Counted from the first letter of the stretch, positions 27,662-36,424 are shown. The stretch is DNA of 64,000 nucleotides from Microbacterium mangrovi (GCF_000802305.1 NZ_JTDK01000002.1:124001-188000); one strand, 5' to 3'. Numbers and translations: made by a program. The notes: generated by a model not told the origin, from the letters alone.

Positions 27662-28525
27662 ATGCCCGAGATGCCGGAGGTGCAGGGGCTCGTCGACTTC
27701 CTGGGCGAGCGGCTGCCGGGGCTGCAGTTCTCCCGCGTCTCGGTCGCGAACATCGCCGCGCTGAAGACGTACGATCCGCCGATCGACGGGCTCGTCGGCG
27801 CGACCGTGACCGGCGCCTCGCGCCACGGCAAGTTCGTGGACCTCGCGACGGATGCCGGCATCCACCTGATCTTCCACCTCGCCAAGGCCGGCTGGCTGCG
27901 CTGGTACGACCAGCTGCCCACCACCATCATCAAGCCCGGCCGCACGCCGATCGCGCTGCGGGTGGCTCTGTCCGACGGCGCCGGATTCGACCTCACCGAG
28001 GCCGGCACCAAGAAGTCCCTGGCCGTGTACGCAGCGCGCGACCCCGCGGACGTGCCCGGCATCGCCCGGCTCGGCCCGGACCCGCTCGATCCGGCCTTCA
28101 CCCGCGAGACCCTCGCCGATCTGCTCGCCGGCCGCCGCACCCAGATCAAGGGCGTGCTGCGCGACCAGTCGATCATCGCCGGAGTCGGGAACGCCTACTC
28201 GGACGAGATCCTGCACGCCGCGAAGATGTCCCCCTACGCGCTGGCCGCGACGCTGAGCGACGAGGATGTCACCACCCTCTACGACGCGATGCAGACCACG
28301 CTCAGCGAGGCGGTCGCCGCCGCGTCCGGCAAGCCGCCCGCCGAGCTGAAGGATGCCAAGCGCCGCGGAATGCAGGTGCACGGCCGCCGCGGCGAGACCT
28401 GCCCGGTGTGCGGCGACACGGTGCGCTCGGTGTTCTTCGCCGACAACTCCTTGGAGTATTGCCCGACCTGCCAGACCGGAGGGAAGATCCTCGCCGACCG
28501 GCGGCTGTCGCGGCTGCTGAAGTGA
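27662..28525 (+). CDS. Formamidopyrimidine-DNA glycosylase family protein
   Basis: A 287-residue base-excision repair glycosylase/AP lyase of the Fpg/Nei superfamily. The N-terminal catalytic Pro and Glu are in MPEMPEV (Pro2, Glu3), which fixes the start at 27662; the helix-two-turn-helix region contains DQSIIAGVGNAYSDEIL, and the C-terminal zinc finger is CPVCGD...YCPTCQTGGK. The lesion-recognition loop differs from canonical MutM, so it may be one of the actinobacterial Fpg/Nei paralogues rather than the main 8-oxoguanine enzyme. It sits just behind palindromic element B and before the riboflavin riboswitch. Confidence 0.9.
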   Translation: MPEMPEVQGLVDFLGERLPGLQFSRVSVANIAALKTYDPPIDGLVGATVTGASRHGKFVDLATDAGIHLIFHLAKAGWLRWYDQLPTTIIKPGRTPIALRVALSDGAGFDLTEAGTKKSLAVYAARDPADVPGIARLGPDPLDPAFTRETLADLLAGRRTQIKGVLRDQSIIAGVGNAYSDEILHAAKMSPYALAATLSDEDVTTLYDAMQTTLSEAVAAASGKPPAELKDAKRRGMQVHGRRGETCPVCGDTVRSVFFADNSLEYCPTCQTGGKILADRRLSRLLK

Positions 28526-28593
28526 CATCCCGCGTCTCCTGGGGACACGGGAATGATTCGCCCACAGGCGCGTTGAGTACACTCGAGAGCATC

Positions 28594-28732
28594 AACGTGC
28601 TCCGGGGTCGGTGAGAATCCGAACCGGCGGTGACAGTCCGCGAACCCGCATCCGTGCGGGCCGACCCGGTGGAACTCCGGGACCGACGGTGATGCGACGC
28701 GAGTCGCGAGTCCGGATGGAAGGCAGCACGCG
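28594..28732 (+). promoter_or_regulatory. FMN riboswitch (RFN element)
   Basis: The closing helix CGTGCT (28596-28601) pairs with AGCACG (28725-28730). Between lie the conserved RFN landmarks: GGGGTCGGTG, AACCGGCGGTGACAGTCCGC, the GACCCGGTGGAA block, CGACGGT and GGATGGAAGGCAGC. It lies 86 nt before ribD, leaving room for a sequestering or termination hairpin. FMN binding should lower expression of the whole rib operon. Confidence 0.97.
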
Positions 28733-28817
28733 CGAAACGAATCCGGGCGCCCCTGGCGGGCATCCGGGCCGATGATCGCGGCTTTCCCACGCCCCGGAGC
28801 CCCAACGAGGAGTCCGG

Positions 28818-29888
28818 ATGACGGTGAGCGAGACCGAGCGTGCAGCATTGCGGCGCGCGCTGGATGCCGCCCGGCGCGGCCCGCGCGGCGTCAACCCGCA
28901 GGTCGGCGCGGTCATCCTCTCCCCCGCCGGAGACGTCATCGCCGAAGGCTGGCACCGCGGCGCCGGCACCCCGCACGCCGAGGTCGACGCGCTCTCGCAG
29001 CTGCAGCCGGGCCAGGCGCGCGGTGCGACCGCGGTCGTCACCCTCGAGCCGTGCAACCACACCGGCCGCACCGGCCCCTGCTCCCAGGCGCTCATCGACG
29101 CCGGCGTCGCCCGGGTCGTGTACGCGCTCTCCGACCCGAATCCCCGGGCCGCGGGCGGAGCCGAACGGCTGCGCACCGCCGGCGTCGACGTCGACGGCCC
29201 CGCCGAGATCGGCGGTGCCGAGCAGGATGCCGCGGCATCCCTGCTCCGCGACTGGGTCGCCGTGCAGCGACTCCACCGGCCGTACGTCACCGTGAAGTGG
29301 GCGCAGTCGCTCGACGGGCGCGCTGCCGCGGCCGACGGCACCAGCAAGTGGATCACCGGAGCCGAGGCGCGGGCCGACGTCGGACGCCGCCGCGCGCAGG
29401 CCGACGCGATCCTCGTGGGCACCGGCACCGTGCTCGCCGACGACCCGGCCCTGACCGCCCGGGATGCCGACGGCGAACTGCTCCCGGACCAGCCGGTCCC
29501 CGTGGTCGTCGGCACCCGCGACGTGCCCGCCGACGCGCAGGTGCGGCGGCATCCGCATCCGCTGCTGCAACTCGGCGGCGGCCTGCCCGCCGTGCTCGAG
29601 GATCTGCGCGAGCGCGGCATCCAGCGCGTGTTCGTCGAGGGCGGGCCGACGCTGGCGACCGCGTTCCTGCGCGAAGGCCTCGCCGACGAAGTGCTCGTGT
29701 ACATCGCGCCGAAGCTCATCGGGCGCGGCGCCGACGGGCACGACTACAACGTCGTCGGCGACATCGGCGTCCGGACGATGAGCGACGTGCGGCCGCTGCG
29801 GACGACGTCGGTCGAGCGGCTCGGCGACGACCTGCTGATCGTCGCGGAGGCACAGGCAGCGACCGAGAAGACAGAGGAGAACCACTGA
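28818..29888 (+). CDS. ribD: Bifunctional diaminohydroxyphosphoribosylaminopyrimidine deaminase / uracil reductase
   Basis: A 356-residue two-domain enzyme for steps two and three of riboflavin synthesis. The deaminase half has the zinc set His53-Ala-Glu55 (HAE) and EPCNHTGRTGPC (Cys79, Cys88). The reductase half begins near residue 150 with PYVTVKWAQSLDGR and carries FVEGGPTLA for NADPH binding. GAGGAG lies 5 nt before ATG 28818. The stop overlaps the ribE ATG by one base. First gene behind the FMN riboswitch. Confidence 0.96.
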   Translation: MTVSETERAALRRALDAARRGPRGVNPQVGAVILSPAGDVIAEGWHRGAGTPHAEVDALSQLQPGQARGATAVVTLEPCNHTGRTGPCSQALIDAGVARVVYALSDPNPRAAGGAERLRTAGVDVDGPAEIGGAEQDAAASLLRDWVAVQRLHRPYVTVKWAQSLDGRAAAADGTSKWITGAEARADVGRRRAQADAILVGTGTVLADDPALTARDADGELLPDQPVPVVVGTRDVPADAQVRRHPHPLLQLGGGLPAVLEDLRERGIQRVFVEGGPTLATAFLREGLADEVLVYIAPKLIGRGADGHDYNVVGDIGVRTMSDVRPLRTTSVERLGDDLLIVAEAQAATEKTEENH

Positions 29889-30538
29889 TGTTCACGGGAA
29901 TCGTCGAAGAGGTCGGCGAGATCACGGCCACCGAGCCCTCGGGCGATGGCATCCGGCTGACGGTGCATGCGCCGAAGGCCGTGTCGGATGCCGGTCACGG
30001 CGACTCGATCGCCGTCTCGGGCGTGTGCCTGACGGTCGTCGACCAGGGGGACGACTGGTTCACCGCCGACGTCATGAAGCAGAGCCTCGACATGACCACC
30101 CTCGAAGGCATCGCCCCCGGACGCAGGGTCAACCTGGAACGGGCCATGGCGGCGCACGGGCGCCTGGGCGGCCACATCGTGCAGGGGCACGTCGACGGCA
30201 CCGGCGAGGTGCTCGAGGTCCGCCCCGGAGCCGAGTGGCAGGTGCTGCGCATCGCGATGCCGGCCGACCTCGCCCCGCTCGTCGTCGACAAGGGGTCCAT
30301 CACGCTCGACGGCACCTCGCTGACGGTGAGCGCGACATCCCCCGCCCCTTCGGCAGGCTCAGGGACCGACTTTCAGCACTGGTTCGAGGTGTCCCTCATC
30401 CCCGAGACCCTCGCCGCAACGACCCTCGGCGCCCTCCGCGTGGGCGACCGCGTCAATCTCGAAACCGACATCCTCGCCCGGCACGTCGAGCGTCTGCTCG
30501 CCTTCCGGGCGCTTCCGACAGAAGGGGGCTCCCGATGA
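29888..30538 (+). CDS. ribE: Riboflavin synthase alpha chain, with an unusual linker
   Basis: A 216-residue trimer-forming enzyme that dismutates two lumazines to riboflavin. Two lumazine-binding repeats are visible: MFTGIVEEVG at the start and GHIVQGHVDGTG at ~95-106, with SIAVSGVCLTV and SITLDGTSLTV as the paired strands. Between SLTVSA and WFEVSLIPET there are about a dozen extra residues (150-164, APSAGSGTDFQH) encoded by a copy of an intergenic-type repeat, CCCTTCGGCAGGCTCAGGGA; reading frame is kept. It overlaps ribD by 1 nt and ribBA by 4 nt. Confidence 0.94.
   Translation: MFTGIVEEVGEITATEPSGDGIRLTVHAPKAVSDAGHGDSIAVSGVCLTVVDQGDDWFTADVMKQSLDMTTLEGIAPGRRVNLERAMAAHGRLGGHIVQGHVDGTGEVLEVRPGAEWQVLRIAMPADLAPLVVDKGSITLDGTSLTVSATSPAPSAGSGTDFQHWFEVSLIPETLAATTLGALRVGDRVNLETDILARHVERLLAFRALPTEGGSR
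30345..30369. repeat. Dispersed-repeat word inserted within ribE
   Basis: CCCTTCGGCAGGCTCAGGGA is close to a short word (complement of TCCCTGAGCCTGTCGAAGGG type) that recurs, mostly between genes, in many actinobacterial genomes (from memory). Here it lies inside an enzyme gene in frame. Only one copy is in the window. Confidence 0.5.
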
Positions 30539-31794
30539 GCCTGTCCACGATCCCCGAGGCGCTGGATGCCCTGCGCGCGGGCAAGCCGGTCATCGTCGCC
30601 GACGATGAGAACCGCGAGAACGAGGGCGACGTCATCCTGTCCGCCGAGCTCGCCACCCCCGAGTGGCTCGCCTGGACCATCCGCCGCTCCAGCGGGTTCC
30701 TGTGCGCGCCGATGCCGGCCGACTGGGCGGACCGCCTCGACCTGCCGCCGATGGTGGCCAACAACCAGGACTCCAAGCACACCGCGTACACGGTCAGCGT
30801 GGATGCCTCCTCCGGCGTCACCACCGGCATCAGCGCCGGCGACCGCGCCCGCACCCTCAACGTGCTCGCCGATCCCGACGCGACGCCGGCATCCGTCATC
30901 CGGCCGGGGCACGTGCTGCCGCTGCGCGCCGTCGACGGCGGCGTCCGCGAACGCGCCGGCCACACCGAAGCGGCCGTGGAGCTCATGAAGCTCGCCGGCC
31001 TGTCGCCGGTGGGCGCCATCGGCGAGGTCGTCGCCGACGACGGCAGCATGATGCGGATGCCCGGCCTCATCGAGCTCGGCGAGCAGGAGAACCTGCCCGT
31101 CATCACCATCGAGCAGCTCATCGCGTACCTCGACGAGGTCGATCCGATCGCGGAGGACGCCCACCACAACCGCCGCACGGTGAGCCTGCGCGCCGAGGCG
31201 ACGGTTCCCACCGACCACGGCGAGTTCAAGTTCCTCGCCTACAAGGACCGCGCGACCGGCACCGACCACATCGCGGTCGTCAAGGGCGAGCTCGGCCCCG
31301 AGGCCCTCGTGCGCGTGCACTCGGAGTGCCTCACCGGCGAAGCGTTCGGCTCGCTCAAGTGCGAGTGCGGACCCCAGCTGGATGCCGCGCTCGACGAGAT
31401 CGAGAAGGAGGGCGGCATCGTCATCTACATGCGCGGACACGAAGGCCGCGGCATCGGGCTCATCAACAAGCTGCGCGCGTACAGCCTACAGGAGCAGGGC
31501 CTGGACACGGTCGACGCCAACCTGGCGCTCGGGCTTCCGGCGGACGCCCGCGACTACGCGGCCGCGGCCGGCATCCTGACCGACCTCGGCGTGAGCCGCG
31601 TCCGCCTGCTCACCAACAACACCGACAAGGTGAAGCAGCTGCGCACGTTCGGCGTAGACGTCGTCGAGCAGGTGCCGCTGATCGTCGGCGTCGGTCCGAT
31701 CAACCAGGGCTACCTGGCGACCAAGCGCGACCGGATGGGACACGTGATCGCCGACGGCGCGCTGCGCCTCGGCACGGAAGGAGACGCCAAGTGA
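30535..31794 (+). CDS. ribBA: Bifunctional DHBP synthase / GTP cyclohydrolase II
   Basis: A 419-residue fusion supplying both riboflavin precursors. The N-terminal half (1-~205) is 3,4-dihydroxy-2-butanone 4-phosphate synthase: [11 protein letters not shown] binds metal and substrate, and [10 protein letters not shown] and GHTEAAVEL follow. The C-terminal half is GTP cyclohydrolase II with zinc-binding [18 protein letters not shown] and the [10 protein letters not shown] loop. The start ATG 30535 overlaps the ribE stop by 4 nt. All residues expected for both activities appear present. Confidence 0.96.
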   Translation: MSLSTIPEALDALRAGKPVIVADDENRENEGDVILSAELATPEWLAWTIRRSSGFLCAPMPADWADRLDLPPMVANNQDSKHTAYTVSVDASSGVTTGISAGDRARTLNVLADPDATPASVIRPGHVLPLRAVDGGVRERAGHTEAAVELMKLAGLSPVGAIGEVVADDGSMMRMPGLIELGEQENLPVITIEQLIAYLDEVDPIAEDAHHNRRTVSLRAEATVPTDHGEFKFLAYKDRATGTDHIAVVKGELGPEALVRVHSECLTGEAFGSLKCECGPQLDAALDEIEKEGGIVIYMRGHEGRGIGLINKLRAYSLQEQGLDTVDANLALGLPADARDYAAAAGILTDLGVSRVRLLTNNTDKVKQLRTFGVDVVEQVPLIVGVGPINQGYLATKRDRMGHVIADGALRLGTEGDAK

Positions 31795-32267
31795 GCGGAA
31801 AGGGTGCGCCGACCCCGGCGACCGACATCGACGGCCGCGGCCTGCGGGTGGTGGTGGTCGCGGCGTCCTGGCACGAGGTGATCATGGACGGGCTCGTCGC
31901 CGGATCCGCCCGGGTGCTGGATGCCGCCGGCGCCGACTGGTCGCTGGTGCGCGTGCCCGGATCGTTCGAGCTGGCCGTCGCCGCGCAGGCCGCGTTCGCG
32001 GGCGGCGCGGATGCCGTCGTCGCCCTCGGCGTGATCATCCGCGGCGGCACCCCGCACTTCGAGTACGTGTCGGCGGCGGCGACCGACGGCCTCACGCGCG
32101 TTTCGCTGGATGCCGGCAAGCCCGTCGGCTTCGGCCTGCTGACCCTCGACAACGAGCAGCAGGGCCTGAACCGCGCGGGTCTTCCCGACTCCGACGAAGA
32201 CAAGGGCGCGGAGGCGGCGGATGCCGCTCTGCGCACCGCGCTCGTCGTCGCACAGCTGCGCGGCTAG
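31791..32267 (+). CDS. ribH: 6,7-dimethyl-8-ribityllumazine synthase
   Basis: A 158-residue lumazine synthase that condenses the RibD and RibB products. The substrate loops VPGSFELAV (55-63) and [14 protein letters not shown], and the late DNEQQ, are typical. GTG 31791 overlaps the ribBA stop by 4 nt and GGAAGGAG lies just upstream. It ends the operon; its stop codon directly touches the stop of the histidine kinase gene on the other strand. Confidence 0.96.
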   Translation: MSGKGAPTPATDIDGRGLRVVVVAASWHEVIMDGLVAGSARVLDAAGADWSLVRVPGSFELAVAAQAAFAGGADAVVALGVIIRGGTPHFEYVSAAATDGLTRVSLDAGKPVGFGLLTLDNEQQGLNRAGLPDSDEDKGAEAADAALRTALVVAQLRG

Positions 32268-33305
32268 TCACGAGCGAGCTGCCGCCGGGAGCGTCAGCAG
32301 GAACGTCGTGCCGTGGTCGGATGCCCCGGTGGAGGTGCTCTCCACGGTCACCTGTCCGCCGAACCGGGCGACGATGTCGCGCACCAGGGCGAGGCCCAGA
32401 CCGAATCCGGCGGGTGCGTCGGATCCGGTCTCGCCGCGGGCGAAGCGCTCGAAGAGGCGGTCCGGGTCTCCGGGGATGCCGCTCCCCCGGTCGTGCACCC
32501 GCACCTCGACGTGCGCGCCGACGGTACGGCCGGTGACGACGACCGCCGCGCCGGGCGCACTGTGCCGCACCGCGTTGTCGAGCAGGGCGATGAGCGCGCG
32601 CGTCAGCGCGGTGGCATCCACCCCGGCCAGCGTCCCGTCGGCGACGTCGATCGTGACCGGCACCCGGGCGGCATCCGCCCGCGGCTGGATGACCGCCACG
32701 GCATCCCGCGCGACGGCGGCGACGGATGCCTGAGCCTTCTCGTCGCCCGGCTGCGGACCGGCGGCCTCGGCCGCGACCAGGAGGTCGGTGAGCACCGCGT
32801 TCATCACCTCGGCGTCCCGGCGCAGATCGGCCAGGGCGCCGGAGACGTCGCCGCCCCGCGCGGCACGGTGCTGGGCGAGCTGGATGCGGCTGACGAGCGC
32901 GGTCAGGGGCGTGCGCAGCTCGTGGCTGGCGTCGGCGACGAACGCGCGCTGTGCCTGCAGCGCCTCGGTGAGTGGCCGGGTGGCCCGGCGCGACATCCAC
33001 CAGGCGAGCACCCCGAGCGCGACGACCCCGAGCGCGCCCAGGGTCACGGCGAGGACGATCGTGGTGCCGAGGTCGATGACCCGGGCATCGGGCGGGCCGC
33101 CGGGGCCGGAGGGTCCGGCGAAGCCGTCGTGGTCGTGATCCGGATCCGGACGCGACCCCGCGACGCTGACGGCGACGATGATCGCGACGATGAGGCCGAC
33201 GACCGCGGCGGAGGCCAGCCCCACCCACAGCCCGACCCGCACCGCCGAGCGCTGCACCCGGCGGCGGTCGCCGGCTGTCAGGCTCCCCGGATCGCGTGCG
33301 GTCAT
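32268..33305 (-). CDS. Sensor histidine kinase
   Basis: A 345-residue membrane kinase with helices at about 24-50 and 80-104 enclosing a short, Gly/Pro/Asp-rich external loop of only ~30 residues with a DHDHD patch that might bind metal. A short linker without a clear full HAMP leads to the H-box ASHELRTPLTA (His128). The N-box LIALLDNAVRHS, G1 DRGSGIP and G2 GFGLGLALV are intact. It is the second gene of a two-gene operon with the response regulator (4-nt overlap). The small sensing loop suggests the signal is in or near the membrane; the stimulus is unknown. Confidence 0.93.
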   Translation of the reverse strand: MTARDPGSLTAGDRRRVQRSAVRVGLWVGLASAAVVGLIVAIIVAVSVAGSRPDPDHDHDGFAGPSGPGGPPDARVIDLGTTIVLAVTLGALGVVALGVLAWWMSRRATRPLTEALQAQRAFVADASHELRTPLTALVSRIQLAQHRAARGGDVSGALADLRRDAEVMNAVLTDLLVAAEAAGPQPGDEKAQASVAAVARDAVAVIQPRADAARVPVTIDVADGTLAGVDATALTRALIALLDNAVRHSAPGAAVVVTGRTVGAHVEVRVHDRGSGIPGDPDRLFERFARGETGSDAPAGFGLGLALVRDIVARFGGQVTVESTSTGASDHGTTFLLTLPAAARS

Positions 33306-33976
33306 CGCGGCCGCCCGCAGCGATACCCGCGCGCCCGGACCGTCTCGATGATCTCCGGGGTGGTCTTGCGCCGGATGTAGTGCACGTAGGTCTCGACCGT
33401 CGTGACGGTGCTCCCCGGAAAGACGGCGCGGAGGATCTCGTCGCGCGTGAACACGTGGTCGGGGCTGGAGCTGAGAAGCTCGAGCAACTCGGTCTCGGCA
33501 CCGGTGAGCGCCACCCGATCGCCGTACGGCGAGAACACCGCCTGCGTCTCGGGGGCGAAGACCCAGTCGCCGAGCTCACGGCGGGACGACACCCCGCGCG
33601 ACCCGCGCCGCAGCGCCCGCAGCCGGGCCTGCAGCTCGGCGAAGTCGAACGGCTTCACGAGGTAGTCGTCGGCTCCCCCGTCGAGCCCCTGCACGCGGTC
33701 GTCGACCGAGCCGAGTGCGGTGAGCATCAGCACCGGGGTCTCGATGGATGCCGTCCGCACCGCCCGCACGAGATCGATGCCCGACATCCCGGGCAGGCGC
33801 CGGTCGATCACCAAGACGTCGAACCGGTGCCCGAGCGCCAGCTCCAGACCCTGTTCGCCGGTCGAGGCGTGCGTGACGTCGTAGTCCTCCCCGAGCACCT
33901 CGACCGCGATCGCGGCGATCGTCGCGTCGTCCTCGACGTAGAGGAGTCGCGGCAGAGAGTCGGAGAGCCCGGGCAT
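33302..33976 (-). CDS. OmpR-family response regulator
   Basis: A 224-residue regulator. The receiver domain has the acidic pair Asp16-Asp17, phospho-acceptor Asp58 in VIDRRLPGMSG and Lys in DYLVKPFD. The C-terminal winged helix contains LTGAETELLELL, FTRDEILRAVF and VETYVHYIRRK. ATG 33976 is chosen since it gives a normal N-terminus; GTG 33982 is in frame and possible. No Shine-Dalgarno is evident. Instead the start codon is buried in a 14-bp perfect inverted repeat (33965-33997), which may be an operator or translational hairpin. Confidence 0.94.
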   Translation of the reverse strand: MPGLSDSLPRLLYVEDDATIAAIAVEVLGEDYDVTHASTGEQGLELALGHRFDVLVIDRRLPGMSGIDLVRAVRTASIETPVLMLTALGSVDDRVQGLDGGADDYLVKPFDFAELQARLRALRRGSRGVSSRRELGDWVFAPETQAVFSPYGDRVALTGAETELLELLSSSPDHVFTRDEILRAVFPGSTVTTVETYVHYIRRKTTPEIIETVRARGYRCGRPR

Positions 33977-33997
33977 ACGCACAGTATGCCCGGGCTC
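33965..33997 (-). promoter_or_regulatory. Perfect inverted repeat covering the response regulator start codon
   Basis: GAGCCCGGGCATAC (33965-33978) and its exact complement (33984-33997) flank a 5-nt loop. The left arm contains the ATG (33974-33976). In RNA the hairpin would sequester the start codon; in DNA it could be an autoregulatory operator. Confidence 0.65.
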
Positions 33998-34020
33998 GTC
34001 ATCCGGATCCTCTGGGGAGA

Positions 34021-34517
34021 TCAGAGGAAGTAGAGCGGTTCGATGAATTTCCCCGGAGTAGTGATGTCGACGGGCGGCTGCGCCATCGACATCGCGATCC
34101 GCTCCTTGACGAGAGCCACAAGCCCCTCGAGTGTCGGCGGGAGCGAAACGTCCGGGTCGAGTTCGGCGAGTTGCTCGATGACGATGAGCGGCGTTACACC
34201 GTCCGGAGCAACGTCGACGGCAAGAGTGTGCAGGATGACCTCGGGCGGAATGACGACCTCGAGCTCCGTCGGATGGGCTGAGAACGCGCTGATGTCCCGT
34301 CCGGTTCGGCTGAGTATTGCGGCGATGACAGGCGTGGAGAAGTTCTCCGTTCCGATCCGCGGATCGAGGCTTGTCGCCATGACGCCGTTGGTCCAACGTG
34401 AACGGTTCAGCTCGGGGAGTCCGGGAAGTCCGTGGAACACCATGCCGGTGAACGGCGGAAGCTTCTGGAGAGCACGGAGAAACCCTGCCGCGGCTTCAGC
34501 CGTGCCTCGGTTGTCAT
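34021..34517 (-). pseudogene. ADP-ribosyltransferase-like toxin fragment, frame broken near its start
   Basis: The minus-strand frame ending at 34021 encodes a domain like bacterial ADP-ribosyltransferases: GMVFHG (first strand, His where many have Arg), then ATSLDPRIGTENF (the S-T-S-type strand), then GRDISAFSAHPTELEVVIPP, where E-L-E would be the catalytic E-x-E. The natural start, ATG 34517 in an ATGA overlap with the upstream gene, is in another frame and hits a stop at 34407; adding one base near 34500 would join MTTEA to TAEAAAGFLRALQKL. Alternatively translation could begin at ATG 34602 or 34647 inside the upstream gene. The toxin assignment is by motif only; target unknown. Confidence 0.5.
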
Positions 34518-35113
34518 GCCTGTTCTCGGGCTCGCCAAGTCTCGAACAGATGCACGACTTCGTCGATCCCGATTGCGTATGCCGATGCGGCACGCTGAGC
34601 ATGGGACTCGCAGACGAAAGATGCACCTGGTCCATGGTTCGGGGCAACCTGAATGAACCATCGTCCGCTCCGCTCCGACCAGGCGTATCCGCTCGACGCC
34701 GAGAGGTCTGTCGCCCTTCCCCGCACGGCTTCGGCCCACGGCTCGCCCCATAGTCTGTAGCCCACCGCCTCGACCACGATCGGAAGGTGCGTAACCGTCA
34801 TGTTGGCTTGCCAGGCATCTTCCACCGGCAGATCCGCAGTCACGCGCCACAGATGGATCCGAACGACCATACCTCCGGCGAACTGGAGAATCGGATCGCC
34901 GGAAGCCGTATCGAAACCGAGGAATACACCGTCGGGAAGTGCGGATACGAAGGAATTCACACCTGTGAGCCAGCTGCTCTTCGCGTCACCAAGACTCGCT
35001 TCCCCGAGGAACTTGGCGAAACTCACGTTCCCCATCCGGCGAGTAAGCGATTGTACGGCCGCGTCGAAGAAGTCATCCGCGGCACGGCCATTGAGTGGGG
35101 CTTGACCGGTCAT
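34514..35113 (-). CDS. Immunity-like protein, copy B (family not recognised)
   Basis: A 199-residue soluble protein with no signal peptide or membrane segment. It is a clear paralogue of the gene at 36425-37018: both share ADDFF, GNVSF, a G-F-D-x-x-S-G-x-P-x-L-Q-F-A-G-G block, V-R-I-x-x-W-R, W-G-E-x-W, E-S-x-A-x-R-A-A and a final W-R-x-R-x-x-A. Each copy starts over the end of a toxin C-terminal stub, the usual place for an immunity gene. The downstream ART-like fragment overlaps by 4 nt. I do not recognise the family, so immunity is inferred from position. Confidence 0.65.
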   Translation of the reverse strand: MTGQAPLNGRAADDFFDAAVQSLTRRMGNVSFAKFLGEASLGDAKSSWLTGVNSFVSALPDGVFLGFDTASGDPILQFAGGMVVRIHLWRVTADLPVEDAWQANMTVTHLPIVVEAVGYRLWGEPWAEAVRGRATDLSASSGYAWSERSGRWFIQVAPNHGPGASFVCESHAQRAASAYAIGIDEVVHLFETWRAREQA

Positions 35114-35184
35114 CGCGTCACCTCGTGGAGTACGATCCGCCAGACCTGCTCGACGTCATCGTAGGTCTTGTCACCCTCCGGCCG
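35110..35184 (-). pseudogene. C-terminal stub of a lost toxin gene
   Basis: A startless frame ends in KTYDDVEQVWRIVLHEVTR and a stop that overlaps the next gene's ATG (ATGA). The end resembles the stub at 37011-37133 (shared K-x-Y, W, V-L, EVT). Just upstream is a copy of the full-length toxin's leader, so an internal deletion of a toxin gene would explain the arrangement. Confidence 0.55.
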
Positions 35185-35196
35185 GCCCCTCACATC

Positions 35197-35250
35197 ACGC
35201 GAACCCTTCCGACCCTACCCGGAGACACGGCGACGCCCCGGCCGGATCAC
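35197..35250. repeat. Direct repeat copy 2 (leader plus terminator arm)
   Basis: 54 nt that match 39250-39303 at 50 positions. On the minus strand it contains one arm of a terminator hairpin followed by a -10-like TAGGGT and the sequence leading into the toxin gene. The two copies are 4053 bp apart in the same orientation and flank the toxin island. Confidence 0.85.
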
Positions 35251-35263
35251 CAGCCGGGGCGTC
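35232..35263 (-). terminator. GC-rich terminator hairpin downstream of the DUF2269-like gene
   Basis: An 11-bp perfect stem (GACGCCCCGGC and complement, 35232-35242 / 35253-35263) with a 10-nt loop, 36 nt after the stop at 35299. No U-run. Confidence 0.65.
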
Positions 35264-35298
35264 CACGTCCCACGTTTCGCGGTGGAGGGAAGCCGCTG

Positions 35299-35748
35299 TC
35301 AGGGCTTCCAGATCATGAGGATCACGACGACGACCAGCAGCAGCGAGGCGATGCCGTTGCTCGCGGCGATGGCGCCGTAGCCGGCCGGCTTGGTGCCCGC
35401 GGCATCCGGACCCGCGGCCTCGATCGCGTCGGCGGCCTTGTTCATCTGGGGCACCACGACGAATGCGTTCAGCACGAAGGCGACCGCGTACGCGATGATC
35501 GACCACAGGATCCACGGGGTGGTGATCGACAGGCCGTACTTGGGGTCGGCCATCGACATGGCGCCGAAGCCGAAGATGAAGGTCAGCAGAGACAGCCACG
35601 AGAAGATCATGGTCGACTTCGCGAGCGTCTTGACCTGGGCCGCGTTGCCGCTGCGGAGTGCGCGCAGGCCCGTCATCGGGATGATCGCCATCGGCCCGAC
35701 GATGAAGACGGCGGTGCCGACGTGCAGGATGGTGATCACTGTGTCCAT
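35299..35748 (-). CDS. DUF2269-like four-helix membrane protein
   Basis: A 149-residue integral membrane protein with hydrophobic segments at about 5-25, 48-65, 78-100 and 125-147. The start ITILHVGTAVFIVGPMAIIP, with a helix-embedded His, resembles DUF2269/CopD-like small membrane proteins. It has no visible link to toxins and is probably a chromosomal backbone gene left between rearranged parts of the island. Function unknown. Confidence 0.75.
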   Translation of the reverse strand: MDTVITILHVGTAVFIVGPMAIIPMTGLRALRSGNAAQVKTLAKSTMIFSWLSLLTFIFGFGAMSMADPKYGLSITTPWILWSIIAYAVAFVLNAFVVVPQMNKAADAIEAAGPDAAGTKPAGYGAIAASNGIASLLLVVVVILMIWKP

Positions 35749-35794
35749 GCGATCAGCTTACGCGATACTGAAGGTCCCGGTGGCGTCCCACGCC

Positions 35795-36382
35795 TCAGCG
35801 CCACTGCCAACTCAGCAGGGCCCGCAGAGCCACGATCGCCTCTTCGTCGAGGATCGCGTGCTTCGCCGCGACGGCTCGTGCTTCTCGATCGGACCAGGCG
35901 AAGAGATCCTCGGCATCGTCGCCCGGACGGATGGCGTCGAGGTCGGCGATGACGACTCGAACGCGTTCGGCCAGATCCGGATCCGAGATGTTCTCCGGAT
36001 GCCGTCCCGGGATCGCCGCCCGCTCTCGCCAGACGCAGCGGACGAGGGCCGCGCTGAGATCGCTGTCCGTGGATGACCCCCTGGTATCGCGAAGAGCGGC
36101 GCGTGCCGAATCCAACTCCGCAAAAGCAGCGAACAGCGGATGCGCGGGGTCTCGGGGACCGTTGCCGTCGACGAGGGTGCGCGACAGGCTCGCCGCCGCT
36201 GCAGCACCATCGGCCGCATCGCCTCGCTCCGCCCTCACGACGGACTGGGCAATGAGGTCCTTGAGCGTCCGTTTCGCGACAGCGGATGCATTCTCGCCGT
36301 CCGTGCTTGGCTGATCGGAGAGCGCCTCGATGAGAGCGAGCGCGCGTTCGGCCGCGCGCCGATATTGTTCAAGAGGGGTCAT
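35795..36382 (-). CDS. Hypothetical helical protein in the toxin island
   Basis: A 195-residue, mostly alpha-helical soluble protein rich in Ala, Asp and Arg, with no recognised domain. It follows immunity-like copy A by 42 nt and precedes the membrane protein gene by 46 nt. It could be a further immunity or accessory protein; nothing in the sequence proves it. Composition is close to the neighbours. Confidence 0.6.
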   Translation of the reverse strand: MTPLEQYRRAAERALALIEALSDQPSTDGENASAVAKRTLKDLIAQSVVRAERGDAADGAAAAASLSRTLVDGNGPRDPAHPLFAAFAELDSARAALRDTRGSSTDSDLSAALVRCVWRERAAIPGRHPENISDPDLAERVRVVIADLDAIRPGDDAEDLFAWSDREARAVAAKHAILDEEAIVALRALLSWQWR

Positions 36383-36424
36383 CGGATCCTTTGCAGTGCC
36401 TCTCGTGTGCGCGTGGGTCGTCGG

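Noticed and set aside
34407..34517. Short minus-strand frame from ATG 34517 as a separate small protein
   Set aside because: Its sequence has no coherent character, while the other frame over the same bases continues into a recognisable ART-like domain; a frameshift explains it better.
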